A stretch of 64,000 nt of DNA from Xylanibacter ruminicola Ga6B6 (GTDB taxonomy: Bacteria; Bacteroidota; Bacteroidia; Bacteroidales; Bacteroidaceae), in assembly GCF_000687715.1 (NCBI RefSeq), contig NZ_JHXD01000016.1, positions 24,272 through 88,271 on the forward strand, given 5' to 3'. Numbering within the stretch: the stretch's first letter is position 1; each line of letters opens with the position of its first letter. This document shows, in pieces, positions 35,922-43,170 of this stretch. Position numbers and translations under genes: made by a program. The notes below the pieces were generated by a model that was not told where the DNA came from, searched no databases, and worked only from the letters and a program-made list of their open reading frames with translations.

Positions 35922-36800
35922 ATGATACATTATATACGACTGATACGACCATTGCAGTGGCTCAAAAACGTGTTTGTATTTGCGCCCATATTCTTCAGCA
36001 CCAACCTGTTGAAGCCAGAATTCTTTTGGCCAACGTTAGTAGTGTTTGCATCGTTCTGTTTGATATCAAGCTCTATCTACTGTTTCAACGACCTGAAGGA
36101 TGTAGAGGCTGATCGTCAGCATCCCAAGAAATGTCATCGCCCCATAGCGTCAGGCAAAGTGTCGGTGATGGGAGGATATGCGATGATGATACTATGCACC
36201 ATTGGTGCGTTAGCCATTCTGCCATTGGCACAGAGTGAAAATACCCCCTACCTCTACGCCATCATTATTGGTTATTGGCTGATGAATATTGGTTACTGTC
36301 TGAAGCTAAAGCAGTTTGCTATCCTCGACGTATCGATTATTGCCATAGGTTTTGTGATGCGTGTATTAGTTGGAGGTATCGCTACGGATATCTACATTTC
36401 GCATTGGCTGGTGATGATGACTTTCCTTGTAACACTGTTCCTGGCCTTTACGAAACGTAATGACGATTATCGTATTTATGAGCAAACAGGCACCAAGCCT
36501 CGCGTATCGATTACTGGTTACAACAAGACCTTTATCAACGAGGCAACAGCCATCATCGCCTCTGTTACTCTGGTGTGTTACATCATGTACACCATGTCGC
36601 CAGAGGTTATTCATCGCTTAGGCACCCGCTATGTGTATCTCACATCAGGCTGGGTATTGGCAGGCTTACTACGCTATCTGCAGAATATGATTGTGTTCGG
36701 ACTAAGTGGCAGTCCTACCAAGTCGTTAGTAAAGGATCATTTCGTACAGTTCTGTATCCTTGGCTGGATAGCTTCATTCTTCGTCATTATCTATCTGTAA
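35922..36800 (+). CDS. UbiA-family prenyltransferase (decaprenyl-phosphate phosphoribosyltransferase-like)
   Basis: The 292-aa protein has about eight membrane helices. The aspartate-rich motif FNDLKDVEADRQHPKKCHRPIASGKVS (near residue 55, key residues Asn, three Asp, HP, RPIASG) is the form seen in phosphoribosyl-transferring UbiA relatives that act on polyprenyl phosphate, as in mycobacterial arabinan synthesis. Here it may form a polyprenyl-phosphoribose lipid for a surface glycan. The ATG at 35922 lies 5 nt after the -7 box; a reading frame open further upstream overlaps the previous gene and is not used. The nth gene begins 1 bp after its stop. Confidence 0.85.
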   Translation: MIHYIRLIRPLQWLKNVFVFAPIFFSTNLLKPEFFWPTLVVFASFCLISSSIYCFNDLKDVEADRQHPKKCHRPIASGKVSVMGGYAMMILCTIGALAILPLAQSENTPYLYAIIIGYWLMNIGYCLKLKQFAILDVSIIAIGFVMRVLVGGIATDIYISHWLVMMTFLVTLFLAFTKRNDDYRIYEQTGTKPRVSITGYNKTFINEATAIIASVTLVCYIMYTMSPEVIHRLGTRYVYLTSGWVLAGLLRYLQNMIVFGLSGSPTKSLVKDHFVQFCILGWIASFFVIIYL

Positions 36801-36801
36801 G

Positions 36802-37437
36802 ATGAAAAAGAAAGAAAGATACGACCTGATTTTGGGGCATTTCCGCGAAAAAATGCCGTTGGTAACTACCGAGTTAGACTTTGGTAGTACCTTCCAACTG
36901 CTAGTGGCTGTGGTACTGAGTGCGCAATGTACAGACAAGCGCATCAATCAGGTAACGCCCGATTTGTTTGCCCACTACCCCGACGCCCAGTCGATGGCAA
37001 AGGCTGAAGAAGAGGATATCTTTGAATGGATTAGGAGCGTATCGTATCCTAACGCCAAGGCAAAACACTTGGTAGAAATGGCTCGTGTACTGATGGAGAA
37101 GTTTAATGGCGAGGTACCAAGCACGCTCGACGAACTATTAACACTGCCTGGTGTTGGCCGCAAAACAGCCAATGTGATTCAAAGCGTAGCTTTCGGCAAG
37201 GCCACCTTAGCTGTTGACACTCATGTTTTCCGTGTGGCCCATCGCTTAGGTTTGGTAAGCAAGAGCGACAACACCCCATATAAAGTAGAAATGGCGCTCA
37301 CAAAGTATATTCCCGAAGAGGATATACCTAATGCTCACCACTGGCTTTTGCTACATGGCCGCTACGTTTGCACAGCGAGAAAGCCCCACTGTGAGAAATG
37401 CGAAATAGAAAAATACTGTGCTAAGATTATTTCTTAG
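36802..37437 (+). CDS. nth: Endonuclease III
   Basis: This base-excision DNA glycosylase/AP lyase removes oxidised pyrimidines. It has 211 aa, the usual size. LPGVGRKTANVIQSVAFG contains the helix-hairpin-helix and catalytic Lys, AVDTHVFRVAHRLGL the catalytic Asp, and the C-terminal Cys-x6-Cys-x2-Cys-x5-Cys cluster (CTARKPHCEKCEIEKYC) binds a 4Fe-4S centre. It begins 1 bp after the UbiA-family gene. Its last 11 bp overlap the end of the convergent gene, where a small CTAAGA/TCTTAG hairpin (37421-37437) could stop both transcripts. Confidence 0.95.
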   Translation: MKKKERYDLILGHFREKMPLVTTELDFGSTFQLLVAVVLSAQCTDKRINQVTPDLFAHYPDAQSMAKAEEEDIFEWIRSVSYPNAKAKHLVEMARVLMEKFNGEVPSTLDELLTLPGVGRKTANVIQSVAFGKATLAVDTHVFRVAHRLGLVSKSDNTPYKVEMALTKYIPEEDIPNAHHWLLLHGRYVCTARKPHCEKCEIEKYCAKIIS

Positions 37438-37864
37438 GAGCGTTACGCTGCTGACCTAATTTACGGAAAGCGCGACGATGGAACTTATCCTCGGCAATAA
37501 TCGTTCCTATTACCTTTGAAGCAGGAAGTACACGTAAGAACTTATTATGATAGGTCTGAGCTATCTGCTTCAACTCAATCTCCAACTGGTCGCGACGCTG
37601 TACAGCACGCTTGCACGAAGCCTCATCATGGGGCAACTTAAAGAGTTCATGCATCTTATTATAAACTACACGCTGCTTCTGTTGCATCTCACGATACAAT
37701 GGAAAGAACTTAGCGGCCTCTTCGTTAGTAAGACCAGCTTCGGTAGTGATATACTGCTCTAAGTCAGCCTGAAACTTCTCAGGTGAGAACTTCTGTTGTT
37801 CCTCGGCTGAAGCACCAAGCACAACCATCAACATCAAGACAGCGAATACAAGTAGTTTTTTCAT
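37427..37864 (-). CDS. Small secreted helical protein (Spy/CpxP-like) at the end of an ECF sigma operon
   Basis: The 145-aa protein has a signal peptide (KKLLVFAVLMLMVVLGASA, cleavage near 20). The mature part is all-helical and charged, with AEEQQKFSPEKF and a pattern NEEAAKFFPLYREMQQKQRVVYNK similar to periplasmic Spy/LTXXQ-type proteins. It probably acts in the periplasm as an envelope stress sensor or chaperone, an inference from size and position. It is the last gene of the sigma/anti-sigma operon, 13 bp after the anti-sigma gene. It overlaps nth by 11 bp. Confidence 0.7.
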   Translation of the reverse strand: MKKLLVFAVLMLMVVLGASAEEQQKFSPEKFQADLEQYITTEAGLTNEEAAKFFPLYREMQQKQRVVYNKMHELFKLPHDEASCKRAVQRRDQLEIELKQIAQTYHNKFLRVLPASKVIGTIIAEDKFHRRAFRKLGQQRNAPKK

Positions 37865-37877
37865 CTTTCAAATACTT

Positions 37878-38240
37878 TTAATTTTCAGCTAAGTAAGCAT
37901 AGATTTCGTGATTATCGAGCATCATATAGTCGACAGCCTCATCCATATACTCTTCATTATCAGACTGTTGTACATGGTTCTCAACCTTAGCTTGAACAGA
38001 AGTAGCAGGCGACACCTCAGTCTTCGACTGCCACATCCAAGCAGCTCCTGCAACCAATAAAGCACACACGCTGGCAGCCGCATAGAATACGGGGCGCATA
38101 AATACAGACTTGGCACGACGCTTTGGCTGCTCGGGCAGATTCTGCAACACCTGGGCAGTCAGATTATCAAAATAACCTTCCGGAACACGGAACGGATTCC
38201 GTTTTCCAACCTTTTCCTGTATGTACATTTCTTCGTTCAT
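37878..38240 (-). CDS. Putative anti-sigma factor, single-pass membrane protein
   Basis: The 120-aa protein has a cytoplasmic N-terminus with NPFRVPEGYFDNLTAQVLQNLPE, a motif often found next to Bacteroidetes ECF sigma genes, one membrane helix at about 49-69 (VFYAAASVCALLVAGAAWMW), and an acidic periplasmic tail with MDEAVDYMMLDNHEIYAYL. It follows the sigma gene by 31 bp and is expected to hold it inactive until an envelope signal is received. There is no zinc-binding anti-sigma motif, so the fold is the short Bacteroidetes type. Confidence 0.75.
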   Translation of the reverse strand: MNEEMYIQEKVGKRNPFRVPEGYFDNLTAQVLQNLPEQPKRRAKSVFMRPVFYAAASVCALLVAGAAWMWQSKTEVSPATSVQAKVENHVQQSDNEEYMDEAVDYMMLDNHEIYAYLAEN

Positions 38241-38271
38241 CGTATATATGACGTATTGATATTCAAATAGT

Positions 38272-38769
38272 TTAATCGCGCGACTTAAAAAATTCTGTAA
38301 TCTTTTTCACCGCAATATGATAGGACGCTTTCAATGCTCCCTCCGACGTATCAAGCAGCTGACTGATGTCGCTGTATTTCATCTCCTCAAAGTATCGCAA
38401 CTGGAACACCGTACGCTGCACATCGGGTAACTGAGACACAGCCTGCTGCAGCATGGCCTCGGTCTCGTTACCATCAAAATAGTCATCGGCCAGCAGCGAG
38501 TTGGCAACCGACAAATCATCAGAGGTAGCTGAGCCCAGGTGTTTATTGCGACGCAGGAAGTCGAGACTCTCGTTGATAGCTATTCTCGACAGCCAGGTAG
38601 AAATCTTCGACTCGCCATGAAAATTATCAAAGCCATTCCATGCTTTCAGAAAAGTATTCTGAAGCACGTCGTTGGCATCGTCGTGGGTAAGCACGATGCG
38701 ACGTATCTGCCAGTACAGCTGTTCGCTATATTCGCGTACTATCGACTCGAACTCCCTTCGCTTATCCAT
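38272..38769 (-). CDS. ECF RNA polymerase sigma factor
   Basis: This 165-aa sigma-70 family factor has region 2 (LTHDDANDVLQNTFLKAWNGFDNF, then STWLSRIAINESLDFLRR) and region 4 (LPDVQRTVFQLRYFEEMKYSDISQLLDTSEGALKASYHIAVKKI). It directs transcription of an envelope regulon when released from its anti-sigma partner encoded immediately downstream. Its start lies 31 bp inside the end of the L,D-transpeptidase gene, an unusually long overlap, so both are likely on one transcript starting at 40.5 kb. Confidence 0.93.
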   Translation of the reverse strand: MDKRREFESIVREYSEQLYWQIRRIVLTHDDANDVLQNTFLKAWNGFDNFHGESKISTWLSRIAINESLDFLRRNKHLGSATSDDLSVANSLLADDYFDGNETEAMLQQAVSQLPDVQRTVFQLRYFEEMKYSDISQLLDTSEGALKASYHIAVKKITEFFKSRD

Positions 38770-40229
38770 TTTAATTCTTTACTGATGACCTTATCAAATC
38801 CATACAGATCGGGCCAGTAATCGATGGCACCTGTTTTAGGATTCGGGAAGGTGGTATAATATAATATGTATAAAGGCACGTGCGGTTTTACGGCATGATA
38901 TGATATCAAGCGATATGGATGCGGCGCATCGGCATGCTTGTGCAGCCACTCACGACCACGATCGGTTATCGGCGGAATATCCATGGAGATACGAAGACTC
39001 TCACGTGTCCATTCATCTACATCAGACAACAGGAAGCAAGCCAGTTCAAAAGGCTTCTGCACACGGACACAACCATGCGACAGAGTGCGACGATCGCGCT
39101 GGAAAGCACTGCGGTTATTGGTATCGTGCAAATAAATCGAGAAATCATTGGGGAAACGGAATACGATGCGCCCCAGAGAGTTACCCACACCACCCTTCTG
39201 ACTGACGCGCAGTTTACCAGAAAGCAAAGCATTAGCCCCCACACTGGAAACATTCAGCGTATCACCCGATTCCTTATCGATAATAGAATAACGGTTGCGG
39301 GCAAAGTAAGCCGAATCGCCTGCATGATGCACCACTTCGGTCTTTACGATATTCTGTGGAATCACCCACTCAGGGTTTACTTGCATGTAGCTGATAGCAC
39401 TATGCAGCAACGGTGTTTTAGTAGGCACAGCGCCACAACAGATACGCATATCGAGCACACTATCTGTACCTATCGCCCACAAGTGCTGAGCTGGGATATT
39501 CACCAATATCTGACGTTTGATATCCTTGGGGTGCTCTATCTTCCAGCGACAACGCTCCATGTTCACTGCTAACTGATGACGTTTATCAGCATCGGTCGTT
39601 CGATCCATTTCACGCAGCAGTGCCTTATAAATATAGGTATCAGGCGCAGAAGAAACGAGGAAATCCAAACGATCGCTTTCTGTCATCTTCTTAGCCGCTA
39701 CACTTGTATCAGGCAAAGCCGGATCATAATCAAACACACGTGCAAAAATACCTGGATTACCCACCTTGGGATCCATACGATTAAACACACGTGGTTTCAT
39801 AAAACCATATCGCTGGCCAGTAGCATAACGGATATATGCCTTGGACAGATGGGCATCCAAACGAGGGAGTACCTCGTTGATACTCACACCAACAGAATCG
39901 AATAACAGCTGATGAACTATCTCTAAATCCTTGGCTATCTCGGGGACATAGAAAGCAGCCGTATCCAAACCATTTCGAGGCAGTTCCCGACGCAGATAAG
40001 CCAGAACAGAATCAGCATCTGCCGACACCCCCATCCTATCAAACCAAGCACCTGTAACCGTACTGTCTAACTGATTGACATATTCACCAAAAGCGGAACG
40101 TTCAGCCTCAGAAAGTTCTTGGTTTCCATGACCGAAGCAGGAAACCAGTATCAAACAGATACTCAACAAACCGAAACTTATCGGATGGATACCTTGCGAA
40201 CTACTTTTCCTACTCTTAATATGTAACAC
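38739..40229 (-). CDS. L,D-transpeptidase (YcbB-like), lipoprotein
   Basis: This 496-aa protein is predicted to form 3-3 crosslinks in peptidoglycan or attach proteins to it. Its N-terminus carries FGLLSICLILVSC with a lipobox Cys at about 31. The catalytic YkuD domain shows IYLHDTNNRSAFQRDRRTLSHGCVRVQ, with the nucleophile Cys in SHGCVRV near residue 388. Size and the large region before the catalytic domain fit the YcbB/LdtD type. The start appears to be GTG at 40229, overlapping the preceding gene by 52 bp; a later start cannot be excluded. It heads into the sigma factor gene with a 31-bp overlap. Confidence 0.87.
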   Translation of the reverse strand: MLHIKSRKSSSQGIHPISFGLLSICLILVSCFGHGNQELSEAERSAFGEYVNQLDSTVTGAWFDRMGVSADADSVLAYLRRELPRNGLDTAAFYVPEIAKDLEIVHQLLFDSVGVSINEVLPRLDAHLSKAYIRYATGQRYGFMKPRVFNRMDPKVGNPGIFARVFDYDPALPDTSVAAKKMTESDRLDFLVSSAPDTYIYKALLREMDRTTDADKRHQLAVNMERCRWKIEHPKDIKRQILVNIPAQHLWAIGTDSVLDMRICCGAVPTKTPLLHSAISYMQVNPEWVIPQNIVKTEVVHHAGDSAYFARNRYSIIDKESGDTLNVSSVGANALLSGKLRVSQKGGVGNSLGRIVFRFPNDFSIYLHDTNNRSAFQRDRRTLSHGCVRVQKPFELACFLLSDVDEWTRESLRISMDIPPITDRGREWLHKHADAPHPYRLISYHAVKPHVPLYILYYTTFPNPKTGAIDYWPDLYGFDKVISKELKWISEGSSSR

Positions 40230-40480
40230 CCTTTAGAAAGATTAAGTTCCACACGCTGAACGGGGGCATCAATCTCATATTCAGCCACCAATCTACCTGT
40301 TAATGATACCACTTCAAGCTTTTTTCCCTGAGCACCACTTACAGTTACAGTATGCCCTTCGACCGCTATCGATGTTTCATCGAATTGTGCCGAAGAAGCC
40401 GGATCCATCAGCATTCCAGTAGCCAAAACAGGGGCTGCCAGAAGGAACAATATGGTTGATATGAGTAGAATTCTCCGCAT
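40178..40480 (-). CDS. Small secreted protein resembling a stand-alone T9SS-type C-terminal sorting domain
   Basis: The 100-aa protein has a signal peptide (RRILLISTILFLLAAPVLA) and then a single beta-sandwich-like module: HTVTVSGAQGKKLEVVSLTGRLVAEYEIDAPVQRVELNLSKGCYILRVGKVVRKVSIR. LTGRLV, LSKGCYILRV and the final K-V-x-I-R match the style of type IX secretion sorting domains, but there is no cargo domain. It is the first gene of the LDT/sigma operon and has a full promoter upstream. The ATG at 40480 was chosen because an earlier in-frame ATG is before or inside the promoter. Function unknown. Confidence 0.65.
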   Translation of the reverse strand: MRRILLISTILFLLAAPVLATGMLMDPASSAQFDETSIAVEGHTVTVSGAQGKKLEVVSLTGRLVAEYEIDAPVQRVELNLSKGCYILRVGKVVRKVSIR

Positions 40481-40503
40481 AAGCAATCTATCTATAATCG
40501 GGG

Positions 40504-40535
40504 CAAAGATAGACAAATCTTCCGAAATGAACAAA
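40504..40535 (-). promoter_or_regulatory. Full promoter for the LDT/ECF sigma operon
   Basis: On the minus strand TTTG (40535-40532) and TATCTTTG (40511-40504) are exactly 20 nt apart. This matches the housekeeping Bacteroidetes consensus, so at least basal transcription does not need the ECF sigma factor. Confidence 0.75.
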
Positions 40536-40567
40536 TTTTCGGCTAAAAAAGTAGCTTTAGGAACCCT

Positions 40568-41482
40568 TTATACATCGAAAACATCCATTTCGTTAGTCAA
40601 AAAACTATTCTCGAACACCTCTTTGGCCTGATTCAACAATACCGTTTCGTCCTCATATCGCGAGCTATAATGCCCCAACAACAACTTGCCAGCACCAGCA
40701 TCGCGAGCCACCATAGCCGCCTGTCGGGCTGTGGAGTGGCAATACTTCTCGGCCTGAGGTAAATGGTCGTCGCCATAAGTACTCTCATGATAAAGGGTGC
40801 TCACCCCCTTCACCTGTTGCCAGAGGTCAGGAATATAGCGGGTATCCGATAGGTAGGCATAGCTGCGAGCAGGATCGGCAGGTATAACCAGTCGCTCGTT
40901 GGGAATCACGTCACCATCGGGCGTTGTCCAATCTGCCCCACATTTTATATTGTTGACCTGCGAATTAGGAATCTGATAGGCATCCATCATATCACGACGG
41001 ATATGGGGCTGCGATGGTTTCTCGCTAATCAGATAACCACAACAAGGCATACGGTGAATCAACGGGATACTCTCAACAGTGATGCTACGATCCTCGTACA
41101 CCACCTGACGCTGTGTGGTATCAACAGGATAGAATACCACCTCGTAACCTAAGTCGTGGGTATAGAACTTGAGCTGTCGGTCCAATTCCTCTCCAAGTTC
41201 TTTGGGAGCATGAACATGCAACTTAGCTGTACGTCCTAACAAACCGAACGTGGAAATCATGCCAATCAGTCCGAAACAGTGATCGCCATGCAGATGGGTG
41301 ATAAACACATGACTGAGTTTGTTAAATCGCACCCTGCACTTTCGCAACTGCATCTGCGTGCCTTCAGCACAATCAAGCATCAATACCTTCTCGCGCACCT
41401 CAACCACCTGCGACGAAGCATTATGGCGGAGTGTGGGCAGCGCACTGCCACAACCTAATATATGGACTTTAAATGGTTCCAA
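40568..41482 (-). CDS. rnz: Ribonuclease Z
   Basis: This metallo-beta-lactamase-fold endonuclease removes 3' trailers from tRNA precursors. The protein has 304 aa. VHILGCGSALPTLRHNASSQ at the N-terminus, the zinc motif FITHLHGDHCFGL, HRMPCCGYLI, the LSDTR motif and LLGHYSSRYED (late His motif) are all present. It is probably the last gene of the mazG-lipoprotein-rnz transcription unit, starting 16 bp after the preceding stop. Confidence 0.94.
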   Translation of the reverse strand: MEPFKVHILGCGSALPTLRHNASSQVVEVREKVLMLDCAEGTQMQLRKCRVRFNKLSHVFITHLHGDHCFGLIGMISTFGLLGRTAKLHVHAPKELGEELDRQLKFYTHDLGYEVVFYPVDTTQRQVVYEDRSITVESIPLIHRMPCCGYLISEKPSQPHIRRDMMDAYQIPNSQVNNIKCGADWTTPDGDVIPNERLVIPADPARSYAYLSDTRYIPDLWQQVKGVSTLYHESTYGDDHLPQAEKYCHSTARQAAMVARDAGAGKLLLGHYSSRYEDETVLLNQAKEVFENSFLTNEMDVFDV

Positions 41483-41498
41483 ATCGCAATAATTATGT

Positions 41499-42182
41499 TT
41501 ACAATTTCATATATTCATCCTGATGTTCCTCCAGCTTCAAGCCATGAAGATCAGGCTCTGGTTTCTCACGCCAACGGCTGTATTCCATCGTTTCCTCCTC
41601 ATCCTGAGGCTTACCAATGGTTTTATAGACAAGCGTGTCGGCCGATAGTTTCAAAATATCAAAGTAGTTAGTCTCCTCGGCCTCACCACCACCTTCACGG
41701 ATAGAAGTAATCTCCAGTTTTCCATTAAAGATACGCCAGGTACGATAAGTAATGTTAGTCATCTCAATCGACTCAGCCACACCACCCTCTTTGATACGTA
41801 TACCAATCTCATCACTACCATCCAGCGGATCGGGCATCACCCAGTCGCCCAACAGCAGGTTGATATTGATTACCTCAGTAGCCTCGGTCTGCTTTTTGTT
41901 AGTCATCACCGCCAAGCGATCGCCCACTCTTACAGAGCCTAACATCTTATGGTTTTCAAGAGCCGGCGTGATATCAAGCGTCAGCGTATCGCCGACATCA
42001 GTTATCACCTTCAACTGGGATGTAGAAGGAACCGCGCCACAGAGACCATAGAGTGTATGGTCACGAATCTGATCATACGCATCCACCGTATCCTCTTCAC
42101 GCTCAGCCTGATGCGTGTTACCACCACAGCTCAACATCATCATAGCGGCCATCGCCACACTCAGAAAAACCAACTTTTTCAT
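41499..42182 (-). CDS. Lipocalin-like lipoprotein of unknown function
   Basis: The 227-aa protein has a lipoprotein signal KKLVFLSVAMAAMMMLSCGG (Cys about residue 19). The second half has the look of a lipocalin-like module: LLLGDWVMPDPLDGSDEIGIRIKEGGVAES, then ITYRTWRIFNGKLEITSIREGGGEAEETNYFDILKLSADTLVYK. Such proteins are common orphan periplasmic lipoproteins in Bacteroidales. The start is the ATG at 42182; a TTG 15 nt upstream is unlikely. It lies between mazG (25 bp) and rnz (16 bp). Confidence 0.75.
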   Translation of the reverse strand: MKKLVFLSVAMAAMMMLSCGGNTHQAEREEDTVDAYDQIRDHTLYGLCGAVPSTSQLKVITDVGDTLTLDITPALENHKMLGSVRVGDRLAVMTNKKQTEATEVININLLLGDWVMPDPLDGSDEIGIRIKEGGVAESIEMTNITYRTWRIFNGKLEITSIREGGGEAEETNYFDILKLSADTLVYKTIGKPQDEEETMEYSRWREKPEPDLHGLKLEEHQDEYMKL

Positions 42183-42207
42183 TTGACTATTTGACAATTT
42201 AATGATT

Positions 42208-43080
42208 TTACAATTCTACTTTCTTCGCTTCATTCCAGAGGGCATCCATCTCACCTAAGGTCATATCCTTGAGTGGTTTACCAATCTTAATGCTATGCGC
42301 CTCGATATAGTTAAACCGATTGATAAACTTTCGGTTTGTCTTTTCAAGGGCATTATCAGGGTTCAGCTTATACAGTCGGGCTGCATTAATCACACTGAAC
42401 AAGAAGTCACCCAACTCCTCAGTTGATTTTTCTTTATCTTCCTTATTCAGTTCCACCTCCAATTCAGCCAGTTCCTCATGTACTTTTTTCCATACATCCT
42501 GACGGTCTTCCCAATCAAAGCCCACATTACGTGCCTTATCCTGTATGCGATAAGCCTTAATGAGTGATGGCAGAGCATCGGGCACACCTGAGAGAACCGA
42601 TTCGTTGCCATCTTTCTCCTTCAGCTTAATCTGCTCCCAGTTTTCTAGAACTTGAGTTACGCTAGATACTCTAGCCGGGCTAGCTTCGCTAGACTGGCTT
42701 GAATCGCTAGTTTCGCTAGGAATATATGGCAGTGGTTTGGGATTCTCGGCCTCAATCTGTGAAGGATGATAAACATGGGGATGGCGGGTTATCATCTTAC
42801 GAGTAAGGGCATTACATACGTCGGCCATATCAAACTGCTCTTTCTCCTCAGCAATCTTGGCATAGAAACAGATGTGCAGTAACACATCGCCTAATTCTTT
42901 ACAAATATCGGGAATATCGTTCTTGATGAGTGCATCGCAGAGCTCATAAGTCTCTTCGATGGTATTGGGGCGAAGACTCTCGTTTGTTTGCTTTTTGTCC
43001 CATGGACAATTTGCTCTTAACGCTTCTAAAACGTCAAGAAAACGACCGAAAGCCTGCATTTTTTCTTCTTTTGTATGCAT
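42208..43080 (-). CDS. mazG: Nucleoside triphosphate pyrophosphohydrolase MazG with a CTAG-rich linker
   Basis: The enzyme hydrolyses (d)NTPs to monophosphates and so cleans the nucleotide pool. It has two tandem MazG domains: the first with [13 protein letters not shown] and [21 protein letters not shown], the second with [38 protein letters not shown]. It has 290 aa compared with 263 in E. coli; the excess is a Ser-rich linker (about residues 120-147, [22 protein letters not shown]) between the halves. The DNA of this linker carries CTAG every 9 nt. A TACTTTTG box (43107-43100) is upstream, divergent from valS. Confidence 0.95.
   Translation of the reverse strand: MHTKEEKMQAFGRFLDVLEALRANCPWDKKQTNESLRPNTIEETYELCDALIKNDIPDICKELGDVLLHICFYAKIAEEKEQFDMADVCNALTRKMITRHPHVYHPSQIEAENPKPLPYIPSETSDSSQSSEASPARVSSVTQVLENWEQIKLKEKDGNESVLSGVPDALPSLIKAYRIQDKARNVGFDWEDRQDVWKKVHEELAELEVELNKEDKEKSTEELGDFLFSVINAARLYKLNPDNALEKTNRKFINRFNYIEAHSIKIGKPLKDMTLGEMDALWNEAKKVEL
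42645..42719. repeat. CTAG array in mazG with 9-nt period
   Basis: CTAG begins at 42645, 42662, 42671, 42680, 42689, 42707 and 42716; the spacings are 17, 9, 9, 9, 18 and 9. In the mazG frame the unit is NCT-AGC-NNN. CTAG is usually rare in bacterial DNA, so seven in 75 bp is striking. Confidence 0.9.
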
Positions 43081-43099
43081 AAAACTATCTTTTTCCGTG

Positions 43100-43107
43100 C
43101 AAAAGTA
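43100..43107 (-). promoter_or_regulatory. -7 box for mazG
   Basis: TACTTTTG on the minus strand, 19 nt before the mazG ATG. Confidence 0.5.
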
Positions 43108-43129
43108 CTAATATTAATTGGAAATTTAG

Positions 43130-43137
43130 TAATTTTG
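43130..43137 (+). promoter_or_regulatory. -7 box for valS
   Basis: TAATTTTG, 33 nt before the valS ATG at 43171. It also rules out the upstream in-frame ATG at 43075 as the start, because that lies before the promoter. Confidence 0.6.
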
Positions 43138-43170
43138 CAGCGATTTTTGCAAAATATTAAAATATTATAT

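Noticed and set aside
38919..39572. 217-aa plus-strand ORF
   Set aside because: It is antisense to the L,D-transpeptidase gene and has a low-complexity His/Thr/Arg composition typical of shadow frames.
43075..43170. Upstream ATG extending ValRS by 32 residues
   Set aside because: It precedes the valS promoter box and the extra residues do not resemble the family; the ATG at 43171 starts the conserved sequence.
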